The notes under the pieces: generated by a model
Databases searched by the model: none
Told to the model about the DNA's origin: nothing
The model's input: the letters and a program-made list of their open reading frames with translations, nothing else
From: Hydrogenivirga caldilitoris
GTDB lineage: Bacteria; Aquificota; Aquificia; Aquificales; Aquificaceae
NCBI RefSeq assembly: GCF_003664005.1
Contig: NZ_RCCJ01000001.1
Coordinates: 310,001-374,000, forward strand
DNA: 64,000 nucleotides
Reading direction: 5' to 3'
Program-made: the position numbers and the translations under genes
Shown: piece by piece, positions 6,563 to 15,376 of the stretch
Layout of the letters: every line of letters begins with the position of its first letter
Position numbering within the stretch: position 1 is the first letter of the stretch

Positions 6563-6814
6563 TTAAGGCTTGATTTCAATCTCAATCCTGTCTACCGTCC
6601 CTCCTCTCATGCTGTGGTTCTTTGCTTCGTCCCACAGGATTATCTTTGAGTCAGATACGGTATAAACCCTCTGCTCGTACCCTGCAAATACCTCATCAAG
6701 TATCGGGTCTCTTACACCTTGCAGGTTTGAGCCTTCACTCGTCCCCTCACCATCGGAACCGAAGGTGATACCAGCTATCAGAAACAGGCTGAGTAGAAAG
6801 GCTCTCCTTATCAT
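6563..6814 (-). CDS. Small secreted protein, first gene of the amyloid-like operon
   Basis: This 83-aa protein has a signal peptide (about 1-19, ending ITFG|SDG). An acidic Gly/Ser stretch follows, then PILDEVFAG (37-45), similar to the ELDEVHAQG and ELEDVSAQG motifs of the operon's repeat proteins. The C-terminal part is strand-like and charged. No family was recognised. No ribosome site precedes ATG 6814, and the sigma-54-type promoter at 6829-6844 predicts a transcript starting only about four bases upstream, so the message would be essentially leaderless. It could be an accessory such as FapA or a third co-secreted subunit. Confidence 0.6.
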   Translation of the reverse strand: MIRRAFLLSLFLIAGITFGSDGEGTSEGSNLQGVRDPILDEVFAGYEQRVYTVSDSKIILWDEAKNHSMRGGTVDRIEIEIKP

Positions 6815-6828
6815 GCTGAAAATATATG

Positions 6829-6844
6829 TGCAATTTTTGTGCCA
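6829..6844 (-). promoter_or_regulatory. Predicted sigma-54 (-24/-12) promoter of the amyloid-like operon
   Basis: On the minus strand the sequence is TGGCAC-N5-TTGCA, a match to the sigma-54 consensus with GG and GC ten bases apart. It lies directly upstream of the 83-aa gene. The element at 1798-1813 has nearly the same sequence. Expression would need an NtrC-type activator, for which the dyad at 6911-6927 is a candidate site. Confidence 0.8.
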
Positions 6845-6910
6845 AAACTCTAAGTTATTGGCAGATATAACATTTTAAGCTTTATGGGTTTTTTAAAAAC
6901 ACCCCAGGTT

Positions 6911-6927
6911 TGTAAAAAATTTTTACA
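6911..6927. promoter_or_regulatory. Dyad TGTAAA-N5-TTTACA upstream of the sigma-54 promoter
   Basis: A perfect 6-base inverted repeat with a 5-base spacer lies about 70-85 bases upstream of the -24 element. The same dyad occurs twice in tandem at 1921-1957, upstream of the other sigma-54-type promoter. A looser TTTACACAGTGTCAAA element is at 6990-7005. Candidate enhancer site for a shared activator. Confidence 0.5.
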
Positions 6928-7013
6928 TTCGGATACAGGTTTAAAAGAGAAAAGTGCTGAAATTGAACGGTTTGAAGGTAATGTTAAAAAACTTTACACA
7001 GTGTCAAAAAAAT

Positions 7014-8984
7014 TTACAGCTCTACAATTAAATTACCGAATTTATCCACCTCAGCGCTTGAACCGGGAGGAAGCACAGTTGTTGAAGAATACTCCACAAC
7101 TATAGCTGGTCCAAAAATCCTGTTGCCCCACCTGAGGCTTTCCCTTTTGTAAACTTCCGTTTTCACCGTATTGCCTTCAAAGAAGCTGTTAGTACTACCG
7201 AGCAGGGCTTCCGGATTCCTTTCTGGAGCTTTCTCCTCAAAACTTGGAATAACAGGCTTTGGGGTAGAAACCTGTGCCCTTAATCTTATGTTCACTATTT
7301 CTGTGTCCCTATCGTGGCTGTATCCGTAAAACCTCCTGTGCTCTCTGTGAAAAGTCTCCTCATACCCTTCACTGAAGGGTACAGTGAGCTCATAGGATTG
7401 TCCTGTGTACCTCATGTCAAGGTATCTATCAAGGAGCACATCGTTTGCTGTGAAGCCTTCCTTTTCCATATCCTCAATTGCCCTTTCAATTAGGGGCTGA
7501 AATAGTTCTTCCAGAGAGAGGTAATTCGTTTCTGAGCCTTTGAGCATAACTGTGAGGGAGTAATCTTTAACGCTGTCTGCCAGAAGCATGCCCATAGCGG
7601 AGAATATACCTGGATTGGGCGGTACGATAACCCTCGGTATCCCGAGCAACTTAGCAAGGAAAACCGCGTGCAGTCCTCCGGCTCCTCCAAAACTTACAAG
7701 AGAGAAGTTTTCAGGGTTGTAACCCCTCTCAACGGAGACCTTCCTGAGAGCCCTTTCCATGTTTGAGTTTGCAACTTCAATTATTGCATGGGCAAGCTCT
7801 ATGGGAGAAGTATTTAACATCCCCGCCAAACCCCTTAAAGGCTCATTAACTCTCTCAGGGTGCAGTTTCATCCTACCTCCCAGGAAATAGTCCGGCACAA
7901 GCCTTCCTAAAAAGAGGTTTGCGTCCGTGACGGTTATATCCCTCCCTCCTCTTCCGTAGCATACCGGTCCTGGCTCAGCTCCAGCGCTTACGGGTCCAAC
8001 TCTCAGCAACCCGCCTTCATCTATCCAGGCTATGGAACCCCCGCCCGCTCCTATCGTATGTATATCTATCATTGGAACCTTTACGGGAAGCCCGTTTATC
8101 TTTGTCTCCGTGGTTACGGTTGGGGCTTTGTCTATGAGAGAAACGTCCGTTGATGTTCCTCCCATATCAAAGGTTATCAGTCTCTCAAAGCCCGTGAGCT
8201 TTCCTATATGAAGCGCACTTATAACCCCTCCTGCCGGACCGGAGAGGACCGTTCTCACGGCTTCTCTTTTTGCAACCTCAGAGGAGATTATCCCTCCGTT
8301 GGACTGCATTATGTTCAGGCTGTCCTTTTCCTTCAGGTTCTTCTCTAGGTAAGATATGTATCCTTCCATCTTCGGGGAAACGTAAGCGTTTACCACGGTT
8401 GTTGAAGTCCTCTCAAACTCCCTAAACTCAGGGAGTATTTCATGGGATAGGGAGACGTGTATGCCAAGCTCTTCTCTGATAACTCTACCCACTTCCATTT
8501 CATGCACTGGGTTCGTATAAGAGTGGAGCAGGCAGACCGCAACGGACTCAGCTCCGGAACTCTTTAACTTTTCCACTATACTTCTTACCTCTGCTTCCTC
8601 AAGGTCCTCTAAAATTTCACCCCTGTAATTTATCCTTCCCCCCACCCCAAAACGTAACTCTCTGGGAACGAGGGTTTCAGGCTTCCTGTAATGTAGATCG
8701 TATAGTCTTTCCCTGTTCTGCCTCCCTATCTCAATTACATCTTCAAAGCCCTTGTTAGTTATCAGGGCTGTCTTTGCTCCCTTTCTTTCTAAGAGGGCGT
8801 TGGTGGCAACGGTAGAGCCGTGAACTATCCTTCTGCCCTCGCCTCCTATCTCTTCAAGACCAATGAGAACAGCCTCTGCTGGGTTCTTAGGTGTGGAAGA
8901 GACCTTAAGGACTTTAAACTTCCCCTCTCTGAAGAATATAAAGTCCGTGAAAGTTCCTCCTGTATCCACACCGATAAAGAGCAT
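7014..8984 (-). CDS. Hydantoinase A / 5-oxoprolinase family ATP-dependent hydrolase subunit
   Basis: This 656-aa protein has the two actin-like nucleotide-binding signatures of the HyuA family: VDTGGTFTDF at the N-terminus and TFDMGGTSTDVSL near residue 270. Relatives are N-methylhydantoinase A, 5-oxoprolinase and the acetone/acetophenone carboxylase beta chains, which activate their substrate with ATP. The usual partner HyuB is not adjacent, so the substrate cannot be named. Length is normal for a stand-alone HyuA. No ribosome site is seen; a TAAAAT hexamer ends 6 bases before the ATG, suggesting a leaderless mRNA. Confidence 0.88.
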   Translation of the reverse strand: MLFIGVDTGGTFTDFIFFREGKFKVLKVSSTPKNPAEAVLIGLEEIGGEGRRIVHGSTVATNALLERKGAKTALITNKGFEDVIEIGRQNRERLYDLHYRKPETLVPRELRFGVGGRINYRGEILEDLEEAEVRSIVEKLKSSGAESVAVCLLHSYTNPVHEMEVGRVIREELGIHVSLSHEILPEFREFERTSTTVVNAYVSPKMEGYISYLEKNLKEKDSLNIMQSNGGIISSEVAKREAVRTVLSGPAGGVISALHIGKLTGFERLITFDMGGTSTDVSLIDKAPTVTTETKINGLPVKVPMIDIHTIGAGGGSIAWIDEGGLLRVGPVSAGAEPGPVCYGRGGRDITVTDANLFLGRLVPDYFLGGRMKLHPERVNEPLRGLAGMLNTSPIELAHAIIEVANSNMERALRKVSVERGYNPENFSLVSFGGAGGLHAVFLAKLLGIPRVIVPPNPGIFSAMGMLLADSVKDYSLTVMLKGSETNYLSLEELFQPLIERAIEDMEKEGFTANDVLLDRYLDMRYTGQSYELTVPFSEGYEETFHREHRRFYGYSHDRDTEIVNIRLRAQVSTPKPVIPSFEEKAPERNPEALLGSTNSFFEGNTVKTEVYKRESLRWGNRIFGPAIVVEYSSTTVLPPGSSAEVDKFGNLIVEL

Positions 8985-8990
8985 GGGAAT

Positions 8991-8996
8991 ATTTTA
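8991..8996 (-). promoter_or_regulatory. -10-like hexamer TAAAAT six bases before the hydantoinase-family start
   Basis: TAAAAT, then ATTCCC, then ATG. The same string with one change (TAAACT-ATTCCC-ATG) precedes the ppx start at 31086. The spacing puts the transcription start at the start codon. Confidence 0.4.
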
Positions 8997-9016
8997 AAGG
9001 TGGAAGAAGCTGCTCA

Positions 9017-10168
9017 CTATCTCAACACCTTTATAAAAGCTTTAGCCCCCCAGGGGAATAGAAGGGAGGAGAGGGCGGCTCCAAGGAAGAGAACCACTCC
9101 CGTTCTCTCGTCTATCAGTCCAGAAAGTCTCGCTATTTCAATACCGGCTATCATCAGGGTGAAAGGATAGGAAAGGAGAACGGAGGAGAGGAAAGCTTCC
9201 TTCAGGGAAAAACCTCCCGGTATGAGTAAAAGGGAGGGGAGTAACCTTATAAGGAGCATAACCAGAAGAACCTGTCCAACCTCTTTGAGGAGGTCAAGGT
9301 CAAGGTTTGTAAGGTTCATTCCCATGCCTGTTTTTATGAAGAAGATCGGAATCAGGAACCCGTATCCTATGGAAGACAGCTTCTCTTCAAGGTCATGCTT
9401 CTTCCTTATGAAGTAGGAAAATACCATGCCTGCTAAAAATGCTCCCAGGACACTTTCAACACCCGCTATGTGGGCAAGAACTGCGGCTGTAAACATAAGG
9501 GCAAGGCTCAACCTTATCCCTATGGCACTTGGGTCTTCCTCGTAGGTTAGCTTCCTGACTATCTCGGGAAACCACCATATAAGGAGTCCTACGAGACGAA
9601 AAGCCAGGAAGAAGAGCAGGAAGAAAAGGGCTACCACTCCAAGTTCTTTGAAGATGGCAATCCACCCTGAGAAGTGCCCTACCTTTTCCATTAAGGTGAG
9701 GGCAAAGAGGCTAACTACTTCCCCTATCACGCCCAGAATGAGAACCCTCTTGGCTAAGGGTGTTTCCAGCATCTTCATATCTTTTAAAGTTGCTACCATC
9801 AATCCTACGGAGATGAGAGAAAGTATTATTGCTGTGGGTATTCCCGTCCCCAGTATGTAAGCAAGTATGAGAGCTACAATGAAAATAGAAAACACATAAC
9901 CTGAATATATAAAAAGGAGTTTAGTTTCTATCCTCTCAATAAGGTTAAAATCCACCTCAAGTCCTGCGAGGAACATAAGGATAAGGAAGCCGAATTCCGA
10001 GAGGAACATTAGTATCTCTGGGAGTTCCTGACCAGAGCCCAGGATGTGTCCGAGCAGGAGACCGAATATCAACTCCCCTACAGGAACGGGCATCTTCAGA
10101 ATGCGGGAAAATAGGGGTGCCGTGAATGCAGCGGCGAATACGGTCAGCAGAAGCATTTCAGCGCTCAA
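9017..10168 (-). CDS. CPA2-family cation:proton antiporter (Kef/NapA type)
   Basis: This 383-aa integral membrane protein has 11-12 predicted helices and the CPA2 pattern at the N-terminus: PVPVGELIFGLLLG, then FLAGLEVDFN. Such proteins exchange K+ or Na+ for H+ across the inner membrane. It has no cytoplasmic RCK domain of its own. The gene overlaps the preceding RCK-USP gene by 11 bases, so the transporter and its nucleotide-sensing regulator are made separately but coupled. The ion is not deducible from sequence. Confidence 0.88.
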   Translation of the reverse strand: MSAEMLLLTVFAAAFTAPLFSRILKMPVPVGELIFGLLLGHILGSGQELPEILMFLSEFGFLILMFLAGLEVDFNLIERIETKLLFIYSGYVFSIFIVALILAYILGTGIPTAIILSLISVGLMVATLKDMKMLETPLAKRVLILGVIGEVVSLFALTLMEKVGHFSGWIAIFKELGVVALFFLLFFLAFRLVGLLIWWFPEIVRKLTYEEDPSAIGIRLSLALMFTAAVLAHIAGVESVLGAFLAGMVFSYFIRKKHDLEEKLSSIGYGFLIPIFFIKTGMGMNLTNLDLDLLKEVGQVLLVMLLIRLLPSLLLIPGGFSLKEAFLSSVLLSYPFTLMIAGIEIARLSGLIDERTGVVLFLGAALSSLLFPWGAKAFIKVLR

Positions 10169-11474
10169 GATACACCTCCGGTATCAACAGGGTTGAAAGT
10201 TTTGTCTTCCTTGCAAGAACATGAGGTGTATAGGGAGAAAAGAAGCCTGACTTTCTTCCAGGGGTGTAACCTACAGCAAGAAGGTTAAAGTTACCTTTCA
10301 GAAGCTTTAAGGTTTCTCTTACCGGGTTTCCCTCCTTCCTCATAAGTTTTATCTCCACGTTTTCAGTTGCCCGCATCCTCTCAACGAAGTTTTTGAGGCT
10401 TTCAAGGAGTTCCTTTTCTTCTTTTGTCATCATCTTTTCAATGCTTGTTACGAAAAGTATGAAAACCTTACTCCCAAAAAGCCTTGCGAAATCAACAGCG
10501 TTTGGTAAGAGGAATCCAAGGGCGTCGGTGTTTGCCGATACAAGGATGTTCTCGTAAGGATGTGAACCCCTGAGTATCAACGATGGAGACCTCAGCTCTG
10601 TAAACACCCTGTCCACTGTGGACCCACCAAAGAAACTCCTTTCATCCTGCAGGAGGTAAAGACCAACCTCTTCTGAAGCCTTCAACTGGGAGCAATCCTC
10701 TTCAATCCATTCCCTTACCTTAACCCTCTCCTTTACATAATCAAACTCTTCGCCCGAAACGCCGCAGGCTATGCCTTTCACACCCCACTTGAGTGGGAAG
10801 TTTGGAACACCTTTAGTGACCATATTTATGAAGAGTTCTATCTGAGAGGGTTCGCCTACTATCAAAAGTCTATCGTTGGGTTGAACCCTCAGGTCGGTTC
10901 TTGGGAGTATTATGCTACCCTCTCTGTAAATCAGAGCTACCCTCACGTTCCTTAGTCTGAGCTCGCTAAGCCTCATGTATGTCGCAGGTGAGCTTTCTGT
11001 TATCAGAACTTCTGCAACCTCCCCCTTCCTCAAACCTATACCTACCGGATACTTTACGACTCCCTGCCCTTTGAGTAGGTTCTTAAGAATATTCCCGAGC
11101 ACGTCTGGAACGGATACAAGCTCTATCTTCAGCTCCTTGAATTCTTTGCCTTCAGGTCTTTCCTTAGCAACAAATATGAACGTCCCCTTAAAGCCGAAGG
11201 CTTTCCTGAGAACCCTTGCAATTGTAAGGGTGTCTTCCTCATTTAAAAAGGATATGACCGCTTCAAGCTCTTCAAGGTTTATCTTATCTTTCCACAGCTC
11301 AAGGTCTGTTGCGCTTCCAGGAACAACGCTCAGGTTTTCAATGCCCTTTTCCTTCTCAAGGAAGTTCCTGAGTTTCTCTCCTTCCTTTTCAACCACGATA
11401 ACGTCTGAAAACTGGGACACTATCTCTGTTATCTCCTCCACATATCTACCCAAACCAAGAAGTGCAATGCTCAT
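10158..11474 (-). CDS. RCK (TrkA-N/TrkA-C) regulator fused to a universal-stress-protein domain
   Basis: This 438-aa soluble protein has three parts. Residues 1-130 form a Rossmann RCK/TrkA-N domain (start IALLGLGRYVEEI, acidic strand end VVEKEG). Residues about 140-215 are a TrkA-C domain. The C-terminal ~130 residues form a UspA-like domain starting at LVSANTDALGFLLPNAVDFA. RCK domains gate K+ transporters in response to nucleotides, so this is probably the regulator of the overlapping antiporter gene. ATG 11474 overlaps the ArsA-type stop in an ATGA. The RCK-USP fusion is less common than RCK alone. Confidence 0.82.
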   Translation of the reverse strand: MSIALLGLGRYVEEITEIVSQFSDVIVVEKEGEKLRNFLEKEKGIENLSVVPGSATDLELWKDKINLEELEAVISFLNEEDTLTIARVLRKAFGFKGTFIFVAKERPEGKEFKELKIELVSVPDVLGNILKNLLKGQGVVKYPVGIGLRKGEVAEVLITESSPATYMRLSELRLRNVRVALIYREGSIILPRTDLRVQPNDRLLIVGEPSQIELFINMVTKGVPNFPLKWGVKGIACGVSGEEFDYVKERVKVREWIEEDCSQLKASEEVGLYLLQDERSFFGGSTVDRVFTELRSPSLILRGSHPYENILVSANTDALGFLLPNAVDFARLFGSKVFILFVTSIEKMMTKEEKELLESLKNFVERMRATENVEIKLMRKEGNPVRETLKLLKGNFNLLAVGYTPGRKSGFFSPYTPHVLARKTKLSTLLIPEVYLER

Positions 11475-12391
11475 ATTCCAAGCCTCCTTCCAAGTTCTAC
11501 CGAAACCTCCCTGAGCTGGTTTACTCCCTCTATATCCTTCTCCTTCATGGGAATCTCAACTATAGGAAACTCTTTGAACTTTTCCCTAATCTCTTTCATA
11601 TACTCCTTCTCCTGTTCTTTCCTCATGGTAAAGAACTCATCCCTTGTGGCGGGAGGAAGCACCTTGTTAACTATGATAGCCCCCACGTTTACCCTTAATT
11701 TCTTAAGGGAGTTTACCATTCTGTAAGTTTCCTCTATCGGCAATCTTTCAGGGTTTAGAACCGGGAAAAAGATGGTTTTCCTGGAAAGGAGGAGCTCAGA
11801 GAAGGCAAGGAACCTCTTCCTCCTCTCCTCAAGGATATGAATGGCTCTGTCTTCCTTCTCTTTACCGCTTGCAGACCAGAGCTTTTGGGCTGTTCTCTTC
11901 CTTTTAAGCAACTCTTCAAGCCATCTACCGATCCTGCTTGCAGTTTTTAACATTTGGAGGGTATGTCCCGTTGGAGCCGTATCTATGACGAAGTGTTCGT
12001 AGTCCCCGAAATGTCCCAGTATTAATTTGGTCAGCTCTTCAAGAGTTGCAGCTTCTTCCGTTCCTGGTGTCTCCTCAATACTATGAAAAGCTTCCTTTAT
12101 CTGGTCAAACACCTCTGCATTGACCAGAGGCTCTATACTCTCAAGGGCTTTCTTCATATAACCTCTAACAGCCTCATAGGGGTCAATTTCACAAACGTAT
12201 AGATTGGGTAACGCTTGAAAGATTCCTTCACCTTTAACCCCAAGGATATCCGATAGGGAGTGAGCCGGGTCTGTTGATATAATGAGGGTTTTTCTCCCTC
12301 TATCCGCAAGTGCAAGGGCTAAGGCAGAGGAAAGGGTTGTTTTCCCTACGCCCCCCTTTCCACCAAAGAAGAAGAGCTTTCTATCAAGCAT
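11471..12391 (-). CDS. ArsA/Get3-type anion-transporting ATPase family protein
   Basis: About 306 aa. A deviant Walker A (GGKGGVGKTTLSSALALALA), an STDPAHSLSD switch-I region and an IDTAPTGHTLQML switch-II region are all present, so it is a functional-looking SIMIBI ATPase. Bacterial members act in arsenite efflux or in poorly known membrane-protein targeting; no arsB or arsR is near. I chose ATG 12391 (MLDRKLFFFGGKGG), which matches family starts and follows TAAACT by 7 bases. ATG 12415 would add eight residues and has no ribosome site. It is coupled to the RCK-USP gene. Confidence 0.87.
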   Translation of the reverse strand: MLDRKLFFFGGKGGVGKTTLSSALALALADRGRKTLIISTDPAHSLSDILGVKGEGIFQALPNLYVCEIDPYEAVRGYMKKALESIEPLVNAEVFDQIKEAFHSIEETPGTEEAATLEELTKLILGHFGDYEHFVIDTAPTGHTLQMLKTASRIGRWLEELLKRKRTAQKLWSASGKEKEDRAIHILEERRKRFLAFSELLLSRKTIFFPVLNPERLPIEETYRMVNSLKKLRVNVGAIIVNKVLPPATRDEFFTMRKEQEKEYMKEIREKFKEFPIVEIPMKEKDIEGVNQLREVSVELGRRLGI

Positions 12392-12398
12392 TTCTAAA

Positions 12399-12404
12399 AG
12401 TTTA
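12399..12404 (-). promoter_or_regulatory. -10-like hexamer TAAACT seven bases before the ArsA-type start
   Basis: TAAACT-N7-ATG(12391) with no ribosome site. It fits the leaderless pattern seen at other gene starts in the window and supports choosing the internal ATG. Confidence 0.35.
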
Positions 12405-12441
12405 AACGCAGGCATGGAAGCCGGTAAAGGCTTTTATCCTT

Positions 12442-12909
12442 TCAGTATCCGAACATACTTCCCATATAGGCAAAGACCAGGAACCTCGGCAATCTGCCAA
12501 TGAAGGCGGCTAATAAAAAGGGAATTCTGGGCATCTCAAATATCCCTGCGAGCCAGCATATAGCTTTGAAAGGAACCGGGGTCAAAGCTCCCAGAAGGAC
12601 AGCGAAAACGCCGTATCTGTTCATGAAGGCTTCCCCTTTCAGGAAGTTTTTTTCACCTAAAAGCTTTTTAGTGAGAGGTTCTCCAAATATTAACCCCAGT
12701 GTATGGGCTGTAAGTCCCCCAAGAACGCTTCCCAGGGTTGCCACTAAGGAGGCGATAAGCGGGTTGAGCCCCAGGGCAGTTCCCCCAGCTATGAAAGGGT
12801 CAGGGGGGACCGGCTGAACGATGCTTTCAGAAAAAGATATAAGGAATATACCTATATAACCGTAATGCTCAACGAGGTTCTTTGCCCACAGCTCTAAAGA
12901 TTCAAACAT
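12442..12909 (-). CDS. DedA/YqaA-type (SNARE-associated/VTT) membrane protein
   Basis: This 155-aa protein has about four to five hydrophobic segments and the VTT pattern: SESIVQPVPPDPFI near the N-terminus, a Gly-rich ATLGSVLGGLTAHTLG stretch, and LTPVPFKAICWLAG with GRLPRF near the end. Family members are thought to move or flip lipids, including undecaprenyl-phosphate or phospholipids. The subfamily resembles YqaA. It is divergent from eno with only 20 bases between the two start codons. Confidence 0.85.
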   Translation of the reverse strand: MFESLELWAKNLVEHYGYIGIFLISFSESIVQPVPPDPFIAGGTALGLNPLIASLVATLGSVLGGLTAHTLGLIFGEPLTKKLLGEKNFLKGEAFMNRYGVFAVLLGALTPVPFKAICWLAGIFEMPRIPFLLAAFIGRLPRFLVFAYMGSMFGY

Positions 12910-12915
12910 TTAGGC

Positions 12916-12922
12916 TAAAATA
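12916..12922. promoter_or_regulatory. Overlapping divergent -10-like hexamers for eno and the DedA-family gene
   Basis: On the plus strand TAAAAT (12916-12921) ends 8 bases before the eno ATG. On the minus strand TATTTT (12922-12917) ends 7 bases before the ATG at 12909. With only 20 bases between start codons, neither mRNA can have an ordinary leader if transcription starts in the gap. Confidence 0.4.
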
Positions 12923-12926
12923 TTAA

Positions 12927-14499
<1,573 letters not shown>

Positions 14500-14946
14500 T
14501 TACCTTTTGACCTCTTCAAGTTTCCTGGCAGCAGCGTAAAGAACTGCCTCGGCAACAACTTGACCATCAACGGTGGCTGTTCCCTTCATCTTGGAGAGGG
14601 TTTTCTTTAAAGACAGGGTTTCAAGCTCCATAACGAGCTGGTCTCCAGGGAAAACAGGCCTTTTAAACCTGGCATCATCTATACCTGCGAAAACAACCGC
14701 ATACTTGCCTATCTCTAAATTGAGAGACTTTATCATAAGTATCCCTCCGACCTGAGCCATGGCTTCAAGGACGTAAACCCCGGGAAAGAGAGGGAATCCT
14801 GGGAAGTGTCCCTGAAACACAGGCTCGTTCACCGAAACGTTCTTAATCCCTACTATCCTCTTCCCCTCTTCGTATTCGGTGATTCTGTCAACAAGCAGCA
14901 GGGGATACCTGTGGGGCAGTATGTCCATTATCTCAAGTATGTCCAT
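14500..14946 (-). CDS. fabZ: 3-hydroxyacyl-ACP dehydratase
   Basis: About 148 aa in a hot-dog fold. [14 protein letters not shown] at the N-terminus and the active-site region [20 protein letters not shown], with its His and Glu, identify FabZ. This enzyme removes water from 3-hydroxyacyl-ACP in fatty-acid elongation. I start at ATG 14946 ([15 protein letters not shown]). A TTG six codons upstream is possible. TATAAT ends six bases before this ATG and no ribosome site exists, so a leaderless message is likely. The 3' end abuts the convergent FtsB-like gene. Confidence 0.95.
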   Translation of the reverse strand: MDILEIMDILPHRYPLLLVDRITEYEEGKRIVGIKNVSVNEPVFQGHFPGFPLFPGVYVLEAMAQVGGILMIKSLNLEIGKYAVVFAGIDDARFKRPVFPGDQLVMELETLSLKKTLSKMKGTATVDGQVVAEAVLYAAARKLEEVKR

Positions 14947-14952
14947 GCAGGT

Positions 14953-14958
14953 ATTATA
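14953..14958 (-). promoter_or_regulatory. Perfect -10 hexamer TATAAT six bases before the fabZ start
   Basis: TATAAT-N6-ATG(14946). The hexamer overlaps the archease stop codon. Best-matching example of the leaderless-type arrangement in the window. Confidence 0.45.
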
Positions 14959-15367
14959 TATCAAAGATTACCTCTGCAACGTATCTCTCTCCTTCTTTGG
15001 CTACCTTTAATCTATGGTATGTGGCAGCTTTTATCACAAGTTTGGATGGGTGTTTTTGAGGGTCAAACTTTTCTCCCCTAAGTCTTACCTTTACACTGTC
15101 ATCTTCCAGCTTCAAAACCTCGCATTCGGAGGCAACAAAACCTTTGCTTTCGTGTAGGACAATCGCTTCATTTATAAGGTCCGCAAGGAGGAAGGGTAGC
15201 GGAGAACGGACTTGTATTTCATAGCTTTCCTTTTTCTCAACCGTAGCTATATCCGTCATCTCGTTAAAGGTCGCAAGGAGCGCTTTGCAGAAAACATCCT
15301 CCAGTGAGTTCCCCCAGACTCTTATTCCAGCGTCTGCAGTTATATCGTCTATGGTTTCGTAGAACAT
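14954..15367 (-). CDS. Archease family protein
   Basis: This 137-aa protein has the archease layout: an N-terminal [10 protein letters not shown] (family pattern HTADxxxxxxG), a central [12 protein letters not shown] and KAATYHRL near residue 118, with VIFDI at the C-terminus. Archeases activate the RtcB RNA ligase in RNA repair or tRNA splicing by promoting guanylation. No rtcB is visible in the window, so the partner must lie elsewhere. The start ATG 15367 is six bases after the stop of the PelB-like gene. fabZ follows, nearly overlapping. Confidence 0.88.
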   Translation of the reverse strand: MFYETIDDITADAGIRVWGNSLEDVFCKALLATFNEMTDIATVEKKESYEIQVRSPLPFLLADLINEAIVLHESKGFVASECEVLKLEDDSVKVRLRGEKFDPQKHPSKLVIKAATYHRLKVAKEGERYVAEVIFDI

Positions 15368-15376
15368 AGTTTTTAT

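Noticed and set aside
10975-11514. Plus-strand open frame of 179 codons
   Set aside because: Antisense shadow of the RCK-USP gene; Ser/Phe/Pro-rich composition typical of reversed Lys/Glu-rich coding DNA.
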